Positions 26,530 to 34,955 of a stretch of DNA of 64,000 nucleotides are shown here, piece after piece. Positions within the stretch are counted from its first letter, which is position 1, and each line of letters begins with the position of its first letter. Made by a program: the position numbers and the translations under genes. The notes beneath the pieces were generated by a model. The model was not told where the DNA came from, did no database searches, and saw only the letters and a list, made by a program, of their open reading frames with translations. This DNA is from BD1-7 clade bacterium (GTDB taxonomy: Bacteria > Pseudomonadota > Gammaproteobacteria > Pseudomonadales > DT-91), in contig CACSIN010000012.1 in the NCBI GenBank assembly GCA_902705835.1, positions 271,017-335,016 on the forward strand. The letters are read 5' to 3'.

Positions 26530-26545
26530 TGGCACACTAACTGCA
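26530..26545 (+). promoter_or_regulatory. Sigma-54-like promoter toward the phosphatase-kinase gene
   Basis: TGGCACACTAACTGCA keeps the essential GG and GC at the correct 12-base distance and differs from the consensus at two less critical positions. Predicted start near 26556, giving a leader of about 125 bases that includes the terminator at 26624-26645. It is divergent to the nirB promoter. Confidence 0.65.
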
Positions 26546-26555
26546 ATGAACTAAA

Positions 26556-26645
26556 CGCTCACAGAAATACCTACACCTTGTACTGGCTGGCAAGGGTACG
26601 GGTTTCTCCCGAGTTTATTTATTGGCCTCTTCGGAGGCCTTTTTT
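26556..26645 (+). ncRNA. Candidate regulated leader or small RNA ending in an intrinsic terminator
   Basis: The region between the sigma-54-like promoter and the terminator would give a ~90-base transcript. It contains a possible CCTTG/CAAGG stem (26576-26595) and a CGGG/CCCG hairpin (about 26599-26612) before the terminator. The segment CTCCCGAG could pair with CTTCGGAG of the terminator to form an antiterminator (six Watson-Crick pairs, one wobble). Canonical ANTAR hairpins with A-x-x-G-x-x hexaloops were not found. Transcription itself is predicted, not shown. Confidence 0.45.
26624..26645 (+). terminator. Intrinsic terminator in the leader of the phosphatase-kinase gene
   Basis: Stem GGCCTC / GAGGCC with a UUCG tetraloop followed by six T on the plus strand. 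The minus strand has no T tract after the stem, so it acts rightward. It ends 35 bases before the ATG at 26681, so it must be read through for the gene to be expressed from the upstream promoter. Confidence 0.88.
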
Positions 26646-26680
26646 ATACTTTCTGGAAACACGTCTCCAGGAGACCGTCC

Positions 26681-28393
26681 ATGCAACATCTCAACAGCAA
26701 CCTCAAGGTGAGCTGCGCGCAGCTTAGTCAGGCTGGCACTAAGGCGGTCAACGAAGACTCCATGGGGATTCGTATACCGGATAATCCCGCATTGACACAC
26801 AAAGGCATTGTTGGTGTTGTGGCCGACGGTGTCAGTGCCAGTGAATCTGCACAGGAAGCCAGCCAAGCTTGCGTGCAAAACTTACTCTATGACTATTACT
26901 GCACCCCAGATACCTGGACAGTAAAAAAGTCCATCCTGAGCGTGTTGAACGCGCTGAATCGCTGGTTGTATCAACAAGGCATCAATCTGCCCGACAGCCA
27001 TCAAGGCCACGTTACAACACTATCGCTGGCCATCTTTAAATCGTCGACGGCATATCTCTTCCATATTGGCGATTCAAGAATTTATCGACTACGCAATGGG
27101 CATCTCGAACAACTGACGCGCGACCATACACGCCAAGTTGGTCAGCGTAGCTATCTGGCTCGGGCAATGGGGCTAGACAATAAAGTACAGGTCGATTTTC
27201 GTGCGGAATCTCTTGAAGCCTGTGATCTCTATATCCTCACGACTGACGGTATTCACGACTTTTTTCCATCGACGCAATGGCTATCCTTGATTGAACAGGA
27301 AACTGATCTTGAGCAAGTCGTAAGAAAGTTTCATGAGCGCGCCATCGAAAACCACAGCAACGATAACCTGACTTGCCAGTTCATTCGTATCGACAAAATC
27401 GATGCCCCCAGCGCTGAGGAAACTTGCCGCCATCTAAGTGAGTTACCCTTCCCCCCACATTTGAACAAGGGACAGTCACTGGATGGTCTGATAGTCATCG
27501 ATACACTGCACGAAAGCAGCCGCAGCCAACTGTATCTGGTAGAAAACACCAACGGCGAGCAGTTTGCGATGAAAACACCTTCAGTGAATTACACCGACGA
27601 CGCAGCGTATATTGAACGATTTATTATGGAATCTTGGTATGGCAGACGCCTGCGCCATAGCAAAATCGTGAATGTTGTTACACCCTTCGAATCCCCCAGC
27701 TACCTCTACTATTTGATGGAATATGTACCAGGCATTACGTTGGAGAAGTGGATACAAACCAATGCGCACCCCTCAGTCAATCAGGTAATTCGTATCGCAC
27801 GACAGTTAATTCATGGGGTTCGAGCTCTTCACCGCCAACAGATTCTGCATCAGGATATCAAACCCGCCAACATCATGATTGATAGCAACGAGCAGTTGCA
27901 GATTATCGACTTTGGCGCTTGTGCGGCATCCTCACTCAATGAACTCCCTGTACCTTTTGATCGCGAAACAGCCCTAGGAACCGCAACCTACTCGGCACCA
28001 GAAACCCACCTACGGCAAAAAACCGATAGCCGCGCCGATCAGTTTTCCGTTGCGGTAATCCTCTACGAAATGCTTACAGGTCACCAACCCTTTCGCCAGT
28101 CTCTCGAAAGCCTAACCAAAGTCGGCGATATCAAAAAGCTACGCTATTTACCGGCCTCTGATTTGAGCCACAATGTGCCTGACTGGCTTGATGCCTGTTT
28201 AAAAAAAGCGCTATCGCCACTGCCAGATGATCGTTATCAAGATCTTGACGAATTTCTCTATGACCTAGAGAACCCGAATCACAAGCTGGTAACGCCGCGC
28301 CATCGCCCATTGGCAGACAGAAATCCGGTGCGTTTCTGGCAGGCCATCGCACTCATCCAACTCGTTGTTATCGTGCTTCTACTGCTCGGCTAA
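26681..28393 (+). CDS. PP2C-type phosphatase fused to a Ser/Thr protein kinase, C-terminally membrane-anchored
   Basis: The 570-residue protein joins two opposing activities. Residues about 1-240 form a PP2C phosphatase: metal-binding acidic residues lie at D26 (NEDS), D49 (VVADGV), D189 (TTDGIHD) and D228 (NDNLTC), plus FHIGDSRIYRL. Residues about 265-535 form a Hanks-type kinase: lysine K298 (FAMKTP), E317, catalytic loop HQDIKPANI (D392, N397), DFG at 410-412 and the activation-segment TATYSAPE. Residues about 553-569 are a C-terminal membrane anchor, so the domains should be cytoplasmic. Genes of this type sit next to nirB in pseudomonads; a role in signalling nitrogen or nitrate status is likely but unproved. 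AGGAG precedes the start. Confidence 0.92.
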   Translation: MQHLNSNLKVSCAQLSQAGTKAVNEDSMGIRIPDNPALTHKGIVGVVADGVSASESAQEASQACVQNLLYDYYCTPDTWTVKKSILSVLNALNRWLYQQGINLPDSHQGHVTTLSLAIFKSSTAYLFHIGDSRIYRLRNGHLEQLTRDHTRQVGQRSYLARAMGLDNKVQVDFRAESLEACDLYILTTDGIHDFFPSTQWLSLIEQETDLEQVVRKFHERAIENHSNDNLTCQFIRIDKIDAPSAEETCRHLSELPFPPHLNKGQSLDGLIVIDTLHESSRSQLYLVENTNGEQFAMKTPSVNYTDDAAYIERFIMESWYGRRLRHSKIVNVVTPFESPSYLYYLMEYVPGITLEKWIQTNAHPSVNQVIRIARQLIHGVRALHRQQILHQDIKPANIMIDSNEQLQIIDFGACAASSLNELPVPFDRETALGTATYSAPETHLRQKTDSRADQFSVAVILYEMLTGHQPFRQSLESLTKVGDIKKLRYLPASDLSHNVPDWLDACLKKALSPLPDDRYQDLDEFLYDLENPNHKLVTPRHRPLADRNPVRFWQAIALIQLVVIVLLLLG

Positions 28394-28473
28394 ACGCCTC
28401 GACCGCACAGCCGAAGCCATTGACGCGACCCCAGCCTCGACTAGCCTGAAAAGACGTTCAAAAGGAGTTACCT

Positions 28474-29130
28474 ATGTCTTTTCAATCACCTGCATTCAAC
28501 AGGCTGCTGCTGGGATTATCACTACTTCTACTCACTGCTTGCTCGGCCACCAACTTGCGAGATGTTTGGCAGAATCCGGAATTTAAACGTGATCAACTGA
28601 ATCAGGTATTGGTTGTCGACCTAACAGCCGCCCCAACCCGCCGAATGGTGTTTGAAGATGAGTTTGTACATGAATTAGGCAAAAAAGGTATTAAGGCACA
28701 GCCCAGCTATAAGTACCTCGGCCAAGACGTGCCCGATAAAGATAAAATTATCAAATTTGCCAAAAACAACGACTACAAATATTTTCTGGTGACTTATGTT
28801 GCCAACGAAGAGATCGAGAAAACCCGTATTCCCCCAACAGTAACTAACTATGTTGTTGGTGGTTATCCTTACGGTGTTTATCCGGGTTACTACTATCCCT
28901 ACTTCAATTCATTCTGGGGGCCAGGTGCCGGCGCATCGGTTTCCACCATTATCACCCCTGGCTTTATTGACCAGACGGTGAACACTATCATGGTGACATC
29001 GATATACAGTGTTGAAACACTGCAAATCCTCTGGAGCGGGCGCACCAGTACCTTCGAAGGCGAATCACAACCAGCCTCCTACATTGCCGATCAGATTGCC
29101 AATCAAGTGTACCAACATATCAAGAACTAA
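28474..29130 (+). CDS. Lipoprotein, first of two tandem paralogues
   Basis: A 218-residue protein with a lipoprotein signal (LLLLTACS, cysteine near residue 23). The mature part starts SATNLRDVWQNPEFKRDQLNQVLVV and ends with a predicted alternating strand/helix domain; about residues 125-160 are rich in Tyr, Gly and Pro (GGYPYGVYPGYYYPYF). It is related to the lipoprotein encoded 260 bases downstream and may belong to a DUF4136-like group, which I state with reservation. Predicted location: outer-membrane-attached, periplasmic. AAAGGAG precedes the ATG. It follows the kinase gene by 80 bases but is probably separately transcribed. Confidence 0.72.
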   Translation: MSFQSPAFNRLLLGLSLLLLTACSATNLRDVWQNPEFKRDQLNQVLVVDLTAAPTRRMVFEDEFVHELGKKGIKAQPSYKYLGQDVPDKDKIIKFAKNNDYKYFLVTYVANEEIEKTRIPPTVTNYVVGGYPYGVYPGYYYPYFNSFWGPGAGASVSTIITPGFIDQTVNTIMVTSIYSVETLQILWSGRTSTFEGESQPASYIADQIANQVYQHIKN

Positions 29131-29388
29131 CGGCCGCTGACACTCAGGCGAACGCCCCGTCAGCGTCTGAAAAACGCCACGCGCTATAAGCAGTATCCGC
29201 AGGTTTACGTGTTTTGATAAACCTGCGTCACACTCCCGCCTCCTTTCCTATCATTCCACCCGCTTCAAAACCCGTAAAAGCGAACTTTTTCTGCTAAGAT
29301 GCGTCTTATCTATATCGTTATAAATTAGAATTTCTGATGCCGTAGAACATCCACAGCACCAAATTCAACAATAACTAAAGAGATTTTC

Positions 29389-30018
29389 ATGCGGTTACTC
29401 AAGCTCAACTTCCTTGTTGTATTACTCATATCGGCACTTGCCGGTTGCAGCAGTACCACACTGAGAGATGTCTGGCAGAGTGATGAATTTCGAAAAGGCG
29501 AACTCCATAAAATATTGATTGTCGGGCTGAGTGACAACGTAACACACCGATTAGTTTTTGAGCGAGACGTATCGGACGCACTTAAGCCGTTAGGTGTCGA
29601 CGCTGTTGCTAGCTTCACAGTATTGGGCAAAGGCGAACCCAACAAAGACGACGTATTGAAGTACGTCAAAGCACATGATATTCGGTTTGTTTTAGTCACC
29701 TATGTCGACAAGGTAGAAAGAAATGAAACCTATGTACCGCCTGATGTTTCTGTCGTTGGTGGCCCCTACCCATACGGTCGATACCCATACGGTTATTATC
29801 CCAGTTTTAACAGCATGTGGGGCCCGGGCGGTTCCGCCATTGTTTCAAGCCCCGGTTATACGAAGAAAACAACGAATACGATCCTAGTCACATCCATCTA
29901 CGATACTGACAGTGGCGAGATGGTTTGGACAGCGAATACGGCGACCTTCCAGACAAAATCCGTATCCAAGATTTCCCAAGAAGTAGCTGAAGTTGTCTGG
30001 AACAATATTCAGGAGTGA
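29389..30018 (+). CDS. Lipoprotein, second of two tandem paralogues
   Basis: A 209-residue lipoprotein (signal ending LAGCS, cysteine near residue 20) closely similar to the preceding gene product. Shared segments are TLRDVWQS-x-EF at the start, LVTYVDKVE, a Tyr/Pro/Gly-rich loop (GGPYPYGRYPYGYYPSFNS), WGPG and the NTILVTSIYD strand. The pair most likely arose by local duplication, with the Pro/Tyr loop length and C-terminus having diverged. Function is unknown; no partner gene suggests one. The gene ends ahead of a strong bidirectional terminator and has its own upstream gap of 258 bases, so it may have its own promoter. Confidence 0.72.
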   Translation: MRLLKLNFLVVLLISALAGCSSTTLRDVWQSDEFRKGELHKILIVGLSDNVTHRLVFERDVSDALKPLGVDAVASFTVLGKGEPNKDDVLKYVKAHDIRFVLVTYVDKVERNETYVPPDVSVVGGPYPYGRYPYGYYPSFNSMWGPGGSAIVSSPGYTKKTTNTILVTSIYDTDSGEMVWTANTATFQTKSVSKISQEVAEVVWNNIQE

Positions 30019-30094
30019 TGCATGGCATTTGCATAAAGCAGAGCCGACGGAGTACTAAACTCGTTTTTTGATAAACCTATTAGCAATTGAGACA

Positions 30095-30123
30095 AAAAAG
30101 CCGGCTTACATAGCCGGCTTTTT
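30095..30123. terminator. Bidirectional intrinsic terminator
   Basis: Perfect 12-bp stem AAAAAGCCGGCT / AGCCGGCTTTTT with loop TACAT, between the rightward lipoprotein gene and the leftward hydrolase gene. A and T tracts on both flanks suit both directions. Confidence 0.92.
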
Positions 30124-30196
30124 ATATTTCTACTCACAGTTAACACCTAAATCGATACATATTAATATCAGCAGCAGCCATCCGTGTCAGTATGAA

Positions 30197-31027
30197 TTAC
30201 AGAAGATTGAAGTGTTCCTGAATTTTTCGAGGTTGCATGCTCAAATCAAAACGTTGCCAGTCATAAGGGTTTTGGCTAAGTCGATCTGCGATCACCCAGT
30301 AAACCAACGGATTATGAGAGAACCCAACATGACTGGAATCTACCTCAATATTTTCAACCAACTTATCATTTTCGATCACAGCAGCAGAGCGCGATACAGC
30401 ACCGTCGTTTGGGCTATAAAGAATCGTTGTACGTACTTTGCGCTCACCTTGTGAATTCTTACGATGCAACCAACCATCGACATTCTGCAGCTCTTCAGGT
30501 ACCTCTGAGCGATTCATCTTTTTCAGAATATTCCAAGTGCTAGTACCACGAGGATCACCAACAGGCGCACCTAACGTTACAACTTGGCGAACTAATTCAG
30601 GGTGTGTCTGCGCAAGCGAATTACAGTAAACGCCGCCCATGCTCCAACCGATCAGGCTGACCTTCTCACCCGTGCGGTCTGCGATCTGTTCAACACGACG
30701 AGCCAGCTCTCCTTCACGCATCGCGCAGAATTCCAGAATCTCGTCCATCGTTGTCACACGCTGAGTGACCAGATTACGCCCTAACTCCCATGGGTGAGCA
30801 TCATAGCCGGCACGCTTCAAAAAACGACGCAATGACGCCATCGAGCCATCAGCACCACCAAAGCCCGGTACAGTAACAATCGGATGACCATCACCTTCAG
30901 GTACACGTTGAAGCTGACGACGCCATTTATAATGAGACAAGCTCATTAGTTCTTTTGCGGCCTTGGGTACATCTGCCAACAAGGTTGCTCGGGAAGGCGG
31001 TTCCGGCACAAAACTCGTAGTGTTCAT
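30197..31027 (-). CDS. Alpha/beta-hydrolase, lipase-like
   Basis: A 276-residue alpha/beta-hydrolase without a signal peptide. The oxyanion-region motif is TVPGFGGADGSM, the nucleophile elbow GWSMGG (Ser near residue 128), a likely acid in SPNDGAV and catalytic His in SSHVGFSHN. The pattern suits carboxylic-ester or lipid hydrolysis, but substrate is unknown. It is leftward, upstream of a 340-base gap, and separated from the convergent lipoprotein gene by a terminator. A GAGGGGATCATC ribosome-binding site precedes the ATG. Confidence 0.85.
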   Translation of the reverse strand: MNTTSFVPEPPSRATLLADVPKAAKELMSLSHYKWRRQLQRVPEGDGHPIVTVPGFGGADGSMASLRRFLKRAGYDAHPWELGRNLVTQRVTTMDEILEFCAMREGELARRVEQIADRTGEKVSLIGWSMGGVYCNSLAQTHPELVRQVVTLGAPVGDPRGTSTWNILKKMNRSEVPEELQNVDGWLHRKNSQGERKVRTTILYSPNDGAVSRSAAVIENDKLVENIEVDSSHVGFSHNPLVYWVIADRLSQNPYDWQRFDLSMQPRKIQEHFNLL

Positions 31028-31369
31028 GATGATCCCCTCTTAATCTGTTTTTTGTCTGCAAAGCATATTGTTCAGCGTATAGAGACAAAACAGGGTAGTT
31101 TTATTCGAATTATTGCAATTTGATATATAAGTGCGCGCATTTCTTATGTTTTGATAACAAACACTTATAAGGAACGCACATCATAATGCCTGTCTTTGAC
31201 TAAATGCAAATTGCAGTCAGATTTCACTTAAAGAATAACAACTCAATGCCGTTAGTGCCGCGCATAACGCCGTAAAAACTGACAATTTCTGCCTAAAGGT
31301 TATCAATTGGGGCACTTATCGGCTCCGCCGAATGTGTCAATAACAATGACACTCAAATGACGTATCGCT
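31028..31369. other. Intergenic region between hydrolase and SnoaL-like gene
   Basis: About 340 bases without a gene. It should hold the promoter of the leftward hydrolase and the end of the SnoaL-like transcript. The only clear symmetry is GTGTCA / TGACAC separated by 7 bases (31334-31352), 20 bases beyond the SnoaL-like stop; it lacks a good T tract, so I do not call it a terminator. Confidence 0.5.
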
Positions 31370-31828
31370 CTAGAAGCTGGAAAACTGGATAAACTCGGGC
31401 GTGTTGTAATCGTAAGACTTTTCTTCACGACGCGATGAAATTTTCCAACCGGCTTCAGTACGAATGTACTCATCGATGTACCACAAGCCGATGAAAAAGA
31501 TGTTATTGCGTGAACCATCGCCCATATCCAATTCCATCGGATTAAAACACATTACCTTCCCAGAGGCCCTATCGCCATTGATCTGGATGCGAAAGTTACT
31601 GATCATATGCTGGGTATTTTTAAACGCTGGCAGTGCATTTTTCAGGAATTGTTTAACCTCGGTATAAGTACCCATTGCACCTCCCAAAGGGGAGTAGTCG
31701 ATAAACGCATCCGGCGTGAATACATTATCTAGGCGGTCTAGCTCCAGAGTATCGACCGCATCACTGTATTCAACCAGCAAGTCTTCGATCTCCAAACGAT
31801 CTGATATTTGCTGCAGCGAGTATTTCAT
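31370..31828 (-). CDS. SnoaL-like / NTF2-fold protein
   Basis: A 152-residue protein of the NTF2-like superfamily, SnoaL-like subgroup. It begins with the long helix LEIEDLLVEYSDAVDTLELDRLDNVF, followed by TPDAFIDYSPLGG and strands ending in WYIDEYIRTEAGWKISSRRE, the usual cone-shaped fold. Members include small hydratases, isomerases and dehydratases of steroid or aromatic ring compounds, as well as non-catalytic proteins; no catalytic set can be asserted here. It lies on the same strand as the enoyl-CoA hydratase and LLM genes, but separated by about 190 bases, so only loose grouping in catabolism is suggested. Confidence 0.75.
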   Translation of the reverse strand: MKYSLQQISDRLEIEDLLVEYSDAVDTLELDRLDNVFTPDAFIDYSPLGGAMGTYTEVKQFLKNALPAFKNTQHMISNFRIQINGDRASGKVMCFNPMELDMGDGSRNNIFFIGLWYIDEYIRTEAGWKISSRREEKSYDYNTPEFIQFSSF

Positions 31829-32015
31829 GGTGGATCCTGTTTAGTGGCAATTAAATCTTGTTATATTTCTATATCGGTAAGTTTCCTAAACAGGTTTATG
31901 CCAAAACGGTGCCAATTTTCATCAATACCGACAATCGTTATGAATTCGAATGGCAGGCGCTGACTGCAAACAATCCATTATGGCGTTAAGTTAGCAGCAT
32001 CACGCTCAGGCTGAA

Positions 32016-32819
32016 TCAATCCGGTTTTTCATGCTTGTTTTCTGCTTTCATCGCAGACAGTGCGTTTTCCAAAAACGCTTTTGTTGAGGCTTGATGTGTA
32101 GCCAATGCCATCAACTCAGACCCAGCACGCATGGCGGTACGCGCTCCCATCACCTCCATGGCGCGATGGACCGAGCGTTTGTTTAATTGATTAAGGTCAG
32201 GGGCCACACCAGCAATTTTCTCAGCAATGGCGAGCACGCTTTCGTCCAGCATATCTTCGGCAAATGCCTGATTAGCAAAACCGGCTGCCACGGCATTTTC
32301 ACCGATCATTGCATCTCCTGTTAGCATGAGTTCCATTGCCTTACGCATACCCACTAACCAAGGGTGAAACTGCATATCCGGTGGGCTTAGCACGCGTGTT
32401 ACCGGATACCCAATTTGGGTGTTTTCACCGAGATAGACCAAATCACAGGCAGTTGCTAACTCGCTGCCACCTGCCATGGCATAACCATGTACTTGAGCGA
32501 TGACTGGCTTGGCAAGATCCCAAATACCAAACCACCCTTCAGTCACATGCCGAGACCAAGCACCATCACCGGGCGCCGACGCGTAGGGTTGATCGGCAGC
32601 TAGGTCGCTAGCCAGATCATAGCCCGATGAAAAACACTTGCCTGCGCCACGAATAATTGTCACGCGAACGCTATCGTCACGATCGAACATCGCCAACGTA
32701 TCAAACAGCTCTTTACGCATTTCGTTATTAATGGCGTTACGTTTGTCCGGACGATTTAGCGTAATGCGCTTAACGCTGGGTTTCGGATCATCAACTAATA
32801 AGGTGGTATACATAGTCAT
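32016..32819 (-). CDS. Enoyl-CoA hydratase/isomerase family protein
   Basis: A 267-residue crotonase-fold protein. Family features: RITLNRPDKRNAIN, the first oxyanion-hole segment GAGKCFSSGYDLASD and the second VHGYAMAGGSELATACDL. The Glu pair of true hydratases is not clear (the position after AGGS has ELATACD and the later region has LGENTQIGYPVTRV), so activity may be hydratase, isomerase or hydrolase on an acyl-CoA. Probably cytoplasmic. It lies 56 bases from the LLM gene in the same orientation and may be co-transcribed with it for fatty acid, steroid or xenobiotic breakdown. Confidence 0.85.
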   Translation of the reverse strand: MTMYTTLLVDDPKPSVKRITLNRPDKRNAINNEMRKELFDTLAMFDRDDSVRVTIIRGAGKCFSSGYDLASDLAADQPYASAPGDGAWSRHVTEGWFGIWDLAKPVIAQVHGYAMAGGSELATACDLVYLGENTQIGYPVTRVLSPPDMQFHPWLVGMRKAMELMLTGDAMIGENAVAAGFANQAFAEDMLDESVLAIAEKIAGVAPDLNQLNKRSVHRAMEVMGARTAMRAGSELMALATHQASTKAFLENALSAMKAENKHEKPD

Positions 32820-32875
32820 TTCCTGAGTCTGAATCCGCGTACAGTCACCGTCGCAGAGAGATAATTTTAAGCCAA

Positions 32876-33919
32876 TTATTGACGTGGTTTGAGATCAGCA
32901 ATCTCGGCGATGATAGGCAGTGATTCTTCATCGACACGATGCAAGATGAGATCCGTCGCACCGCTATCAAGCCAGCGTTGGAATCGTGTTTTAAGACGCT
33001 GCCGATCACCAATTAAGGCCGCATCATCAACATATTCATCGGGCACCGCAGCGATAGCCGCGGGCATATCCCCTTGCAAGAATGCGGTTTGAATCGCCTG
33101 CGCAGCATCAGGGTAGCCGCGACGAATCATTAAATCTTTATGGAAGTTCTTGGTTTTGGCTCCCATTCCTCCCACATAAAAGGCAATGGTTGGCTTCAAA
33201 GCATCGATTGCCGCCTTAATATCTTTGGTAACCACCAGATCACAGCCACCAACAACCGCAAAGGCTTCTGAATCTCGCTTGCCACGCGCAAAGCCGGCTT
33301 CAAGCCAAGGTTTGTAGTGTTCATACATGCCAGGAACAAATCCGAAGGGCAGCCAGCCATCGGCGACCTCAGAAGTCAGCTCGACCATCGACCGACTACC
33401 AGTACCCAGATACACAGGAATATCCGGGTTAGCGTGTAAAATACTCTTCAACGGCTTGCCCAAACCGGCGCCGTCGTCACCAGCGTAAGGAAGTTGTATA
33501 CGTTCGCCATCATGCACTAACGGGCCCTGCCGCTGCCATTGTTTACGTAGGATAGCCACGTAGTCTCGAAGATACGCTCTCGGCTGTCGCCAAGGCAATC
33601 CATACCAGCCTTCGACCACCTGCGGCCCAGACATCCCCAACCCACAAATCATGCGGCCATCACCCGCCAATTGATCGAGCGTTGCCATTGCCATGGCCAT
33701 TGCTGCCGGTTGGCGCGCAGCAACTTGCGCTATACCAGTGCCCAAGCGAATATGCTGCGTCTGGCCGGCGATAAATGCGAGCGGGGTGAGTGCATCACTG
33801 CCATAAGCTTCAGAAGCCCATACAGAATCAAAACCCAGTCGTTCGGCGTGTTTAATCAATGGCAGATCAATAGCGACGCGGGGCTTACCCCAATCGATCG
33901 CTAATCCGAGTTTCAGCAT
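32876..33919 (-). CDS. LLM-class flavin (F420-type) oxidoreductase
   Basis: A 347-residue member of the luciferase-like monooxygenase/F420-dependent TIM-barrel family. Signs are LPLIKHAERLGFDSVWASEAYG-type N-terminal helix, HIRLGTGIAQVAARQPAAMAMA and GLGMSGPQVVEGWYG, which form the cofactor cleft; the C-terminal helix ends RWLDSGATDLILHRV. The start at 33919 (MLKLGLAIDWG) is preferred because the extra 20 upstream residues lack a family match and a ribosome-binding site. Cofactor FMN or F420 cannot be decided by eye. Adjacent enoyl-CoA hydratase points to degradation of a lipid-like compound. Confidence 0.85.
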   Translation of the reverse strand: MLKLGLAIDWGKPRVAIDLPLIKHAERLGFDSVWASEAYGSDALTPLAFIAGQTQHIRLGTGIAQVAARQPAAMAMAMATLDQLAGDGRMICGLGMSGPQVVEGWYGLPWRQPRAYLRDYVAILRKQWQRQGPLVHDGERIQLPYAGDDGAGLGKPLKSILHANPDIPVYLGTGSRSMVELTSEVADGWLPFGFVPGMYEHYKPWLEAGFARGKRDSEAFAVVGGCDLVVTKDIKAAIDALKPTIAFYVGGMGAKTKNFHKDLMIRRGYPDAAQAIQTAFLQGDMPAAIAAVPDEYVDDAALIGDRQRLKTRFQRWLDSGATDLILHRVDEESLPIIAEIADLKPRQ

Positions 33920-34067
33920 CACGGGTACCTTAATAGAGTAGATAGTTGGCACTATATTACGCGTTCTATAAGCTGCCACTCAAACAGATTTGTGGCAGTA
34001 TTTTCGGTGCCAACGTCGAGTGATACACCGAAGATTTACGACATTGTCACTTGCACAATTTACCGCG

Positions 34068-34079
34068 CACTTTAAAGTG
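34068..34079. promoter_or_regulatory. Perfect 12-bp palindrome upstream of the LolA-like gene
   Basis: CACTTTAAAGTG, about 70 bases before the ATG at 34150. It could be an operator or part of the promoter; no regulator is known for it. Confidence 0.4.
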
Positions 34080-34149
34080 AGCGAGCTACACCATAAAATG
34101 GTCCGATATTCACAATAAATACATCCGGATACAAAGGTTTTTGGTCACT

Positions 34150-34950
34150 ATGAAACACGCTTTTTTACACAGTTTTCTATCTGTCGCGCTTGTTGCTGGC
34201 GGCGCTACAGCCCTTGCTGAAACGCCTGAAGAAAAAGGTCTGGCTATTGCCAAACAGCAGAAAGCCAAAAACGAAGGCTGGGGTGATTCCACCAGCGAAA
34301 TGAAAATGACACTGCGCACGCCAAGCGGCAAAGAAAATGTGCGTAACATCAAACTTAAGAGCCTTGAAGTTGGTGATGACGGCGATAAAAGCCTGATGGT
34401 GTTCGAAGAGCCTAAAGATGTCGCCGGCACCGCATTCCTGAGCTTCTCTCACATTGCTGAGCCGGATGATCAGTGGATCTACCTGCCTGCATTGAAACGC
34501 GTTAAACGTATATCTTCCAAGAAGAAGTCTGGCTCTTTCATGGGCAGTGAATTCAGCTTTGAAGACTTGGCATCTTTTGAAGTCGAGAAATACGATTTCA
34601 AATACCTGCGTGACGAGCCTTGTGGCAAAGACAACAAATTGACCTGCTTCGTTCTGGAAAGCACACCTCGCGATAAATACAGCGGTTATACCAAACTGAT
34701 CAGCTGGGTTGACCAAGACGAATACCGTACTCAGAAAACCGAATTCTACGACCGCAAGAAGTCGCTGCTGAAAGTGATGACCGTTAATTCTTATGAACTG
34801 ATCGACGGAAAATTCTGGCGTCCGTCTGAATCACTGATGGAAAACAAACAAACCGGCAAATCGACTCAGTTGCAGTGGAACGATATCCTTATGGGTACTG
34901 GCCTTACCGAAGGTGACTTCTCCAAGAACAATCTGAAGCGAGCTAAGTAA
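34150..34950 (+). CDS. LolA-like outer membrane lipoprotein-sorting family protein
   Basis: A 266-residue periplasmic protein of the LolA-like PF17131 group. The signal peptide covers residues 1 to about 24 (SVALVAGGATALAE). The mature part has the typical block DSTSEMKMTLRTPSGKEN, KSLMVFEEPKDVAGTAFLSF, WIYLPALKRVKRISSKKKSGSFMGSEFSFEDL and WRPSESLMENKQTGKST, forming a half-barrel that likely binds lipid. Start at the ATG 34150 rather than the TTG at 34141. Such proteins are often encoded with MMPL/RND-type exporters; here the partner is instead an outer-membrane barrel gene 5 bases downstream, and the exporter is missing. Confidence 0.85.
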   Translation: MKHAFLHSFLSVALVAGGATALAETPEEKGLAIAKQQKAKNEGWGDSTSEMKMTLRTPSGKENVRNIKLKSLEVGDDGDKSLMVFEEPKDVAGTAFLSFSHIAEPDDQWIYLPALKRVKRISSKKKSGSFMGSEFSFEDLASFEVEKYDFKYLRDEPCGKDNKLTCFVLESTPRDKYSGYTKLISWVDQDEYRTQKTEFYDRKKSLLKVMTVNSYELIDGKFWRPSESLMENKQTGKSTQLQWNDILMGTGLTEGDFSKNNLKRAK

Positions 34951-34955
34951 GTCGT

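Noticed and set aside
26556..26645. ANTAR-binding tandem hexaloop hairpins in the kinase-gene leader
   Set aside because: The two visible hairpins have 10- and 5-base loops without the A-x-x-G-x-x pattern, so I could not support NasT/ANTAR control.
34177..34716. A 179-codon leftward open frame inside the LolA-like gene
   Set aside because: Antisense shadow of a clearly coding plus-strand gene.
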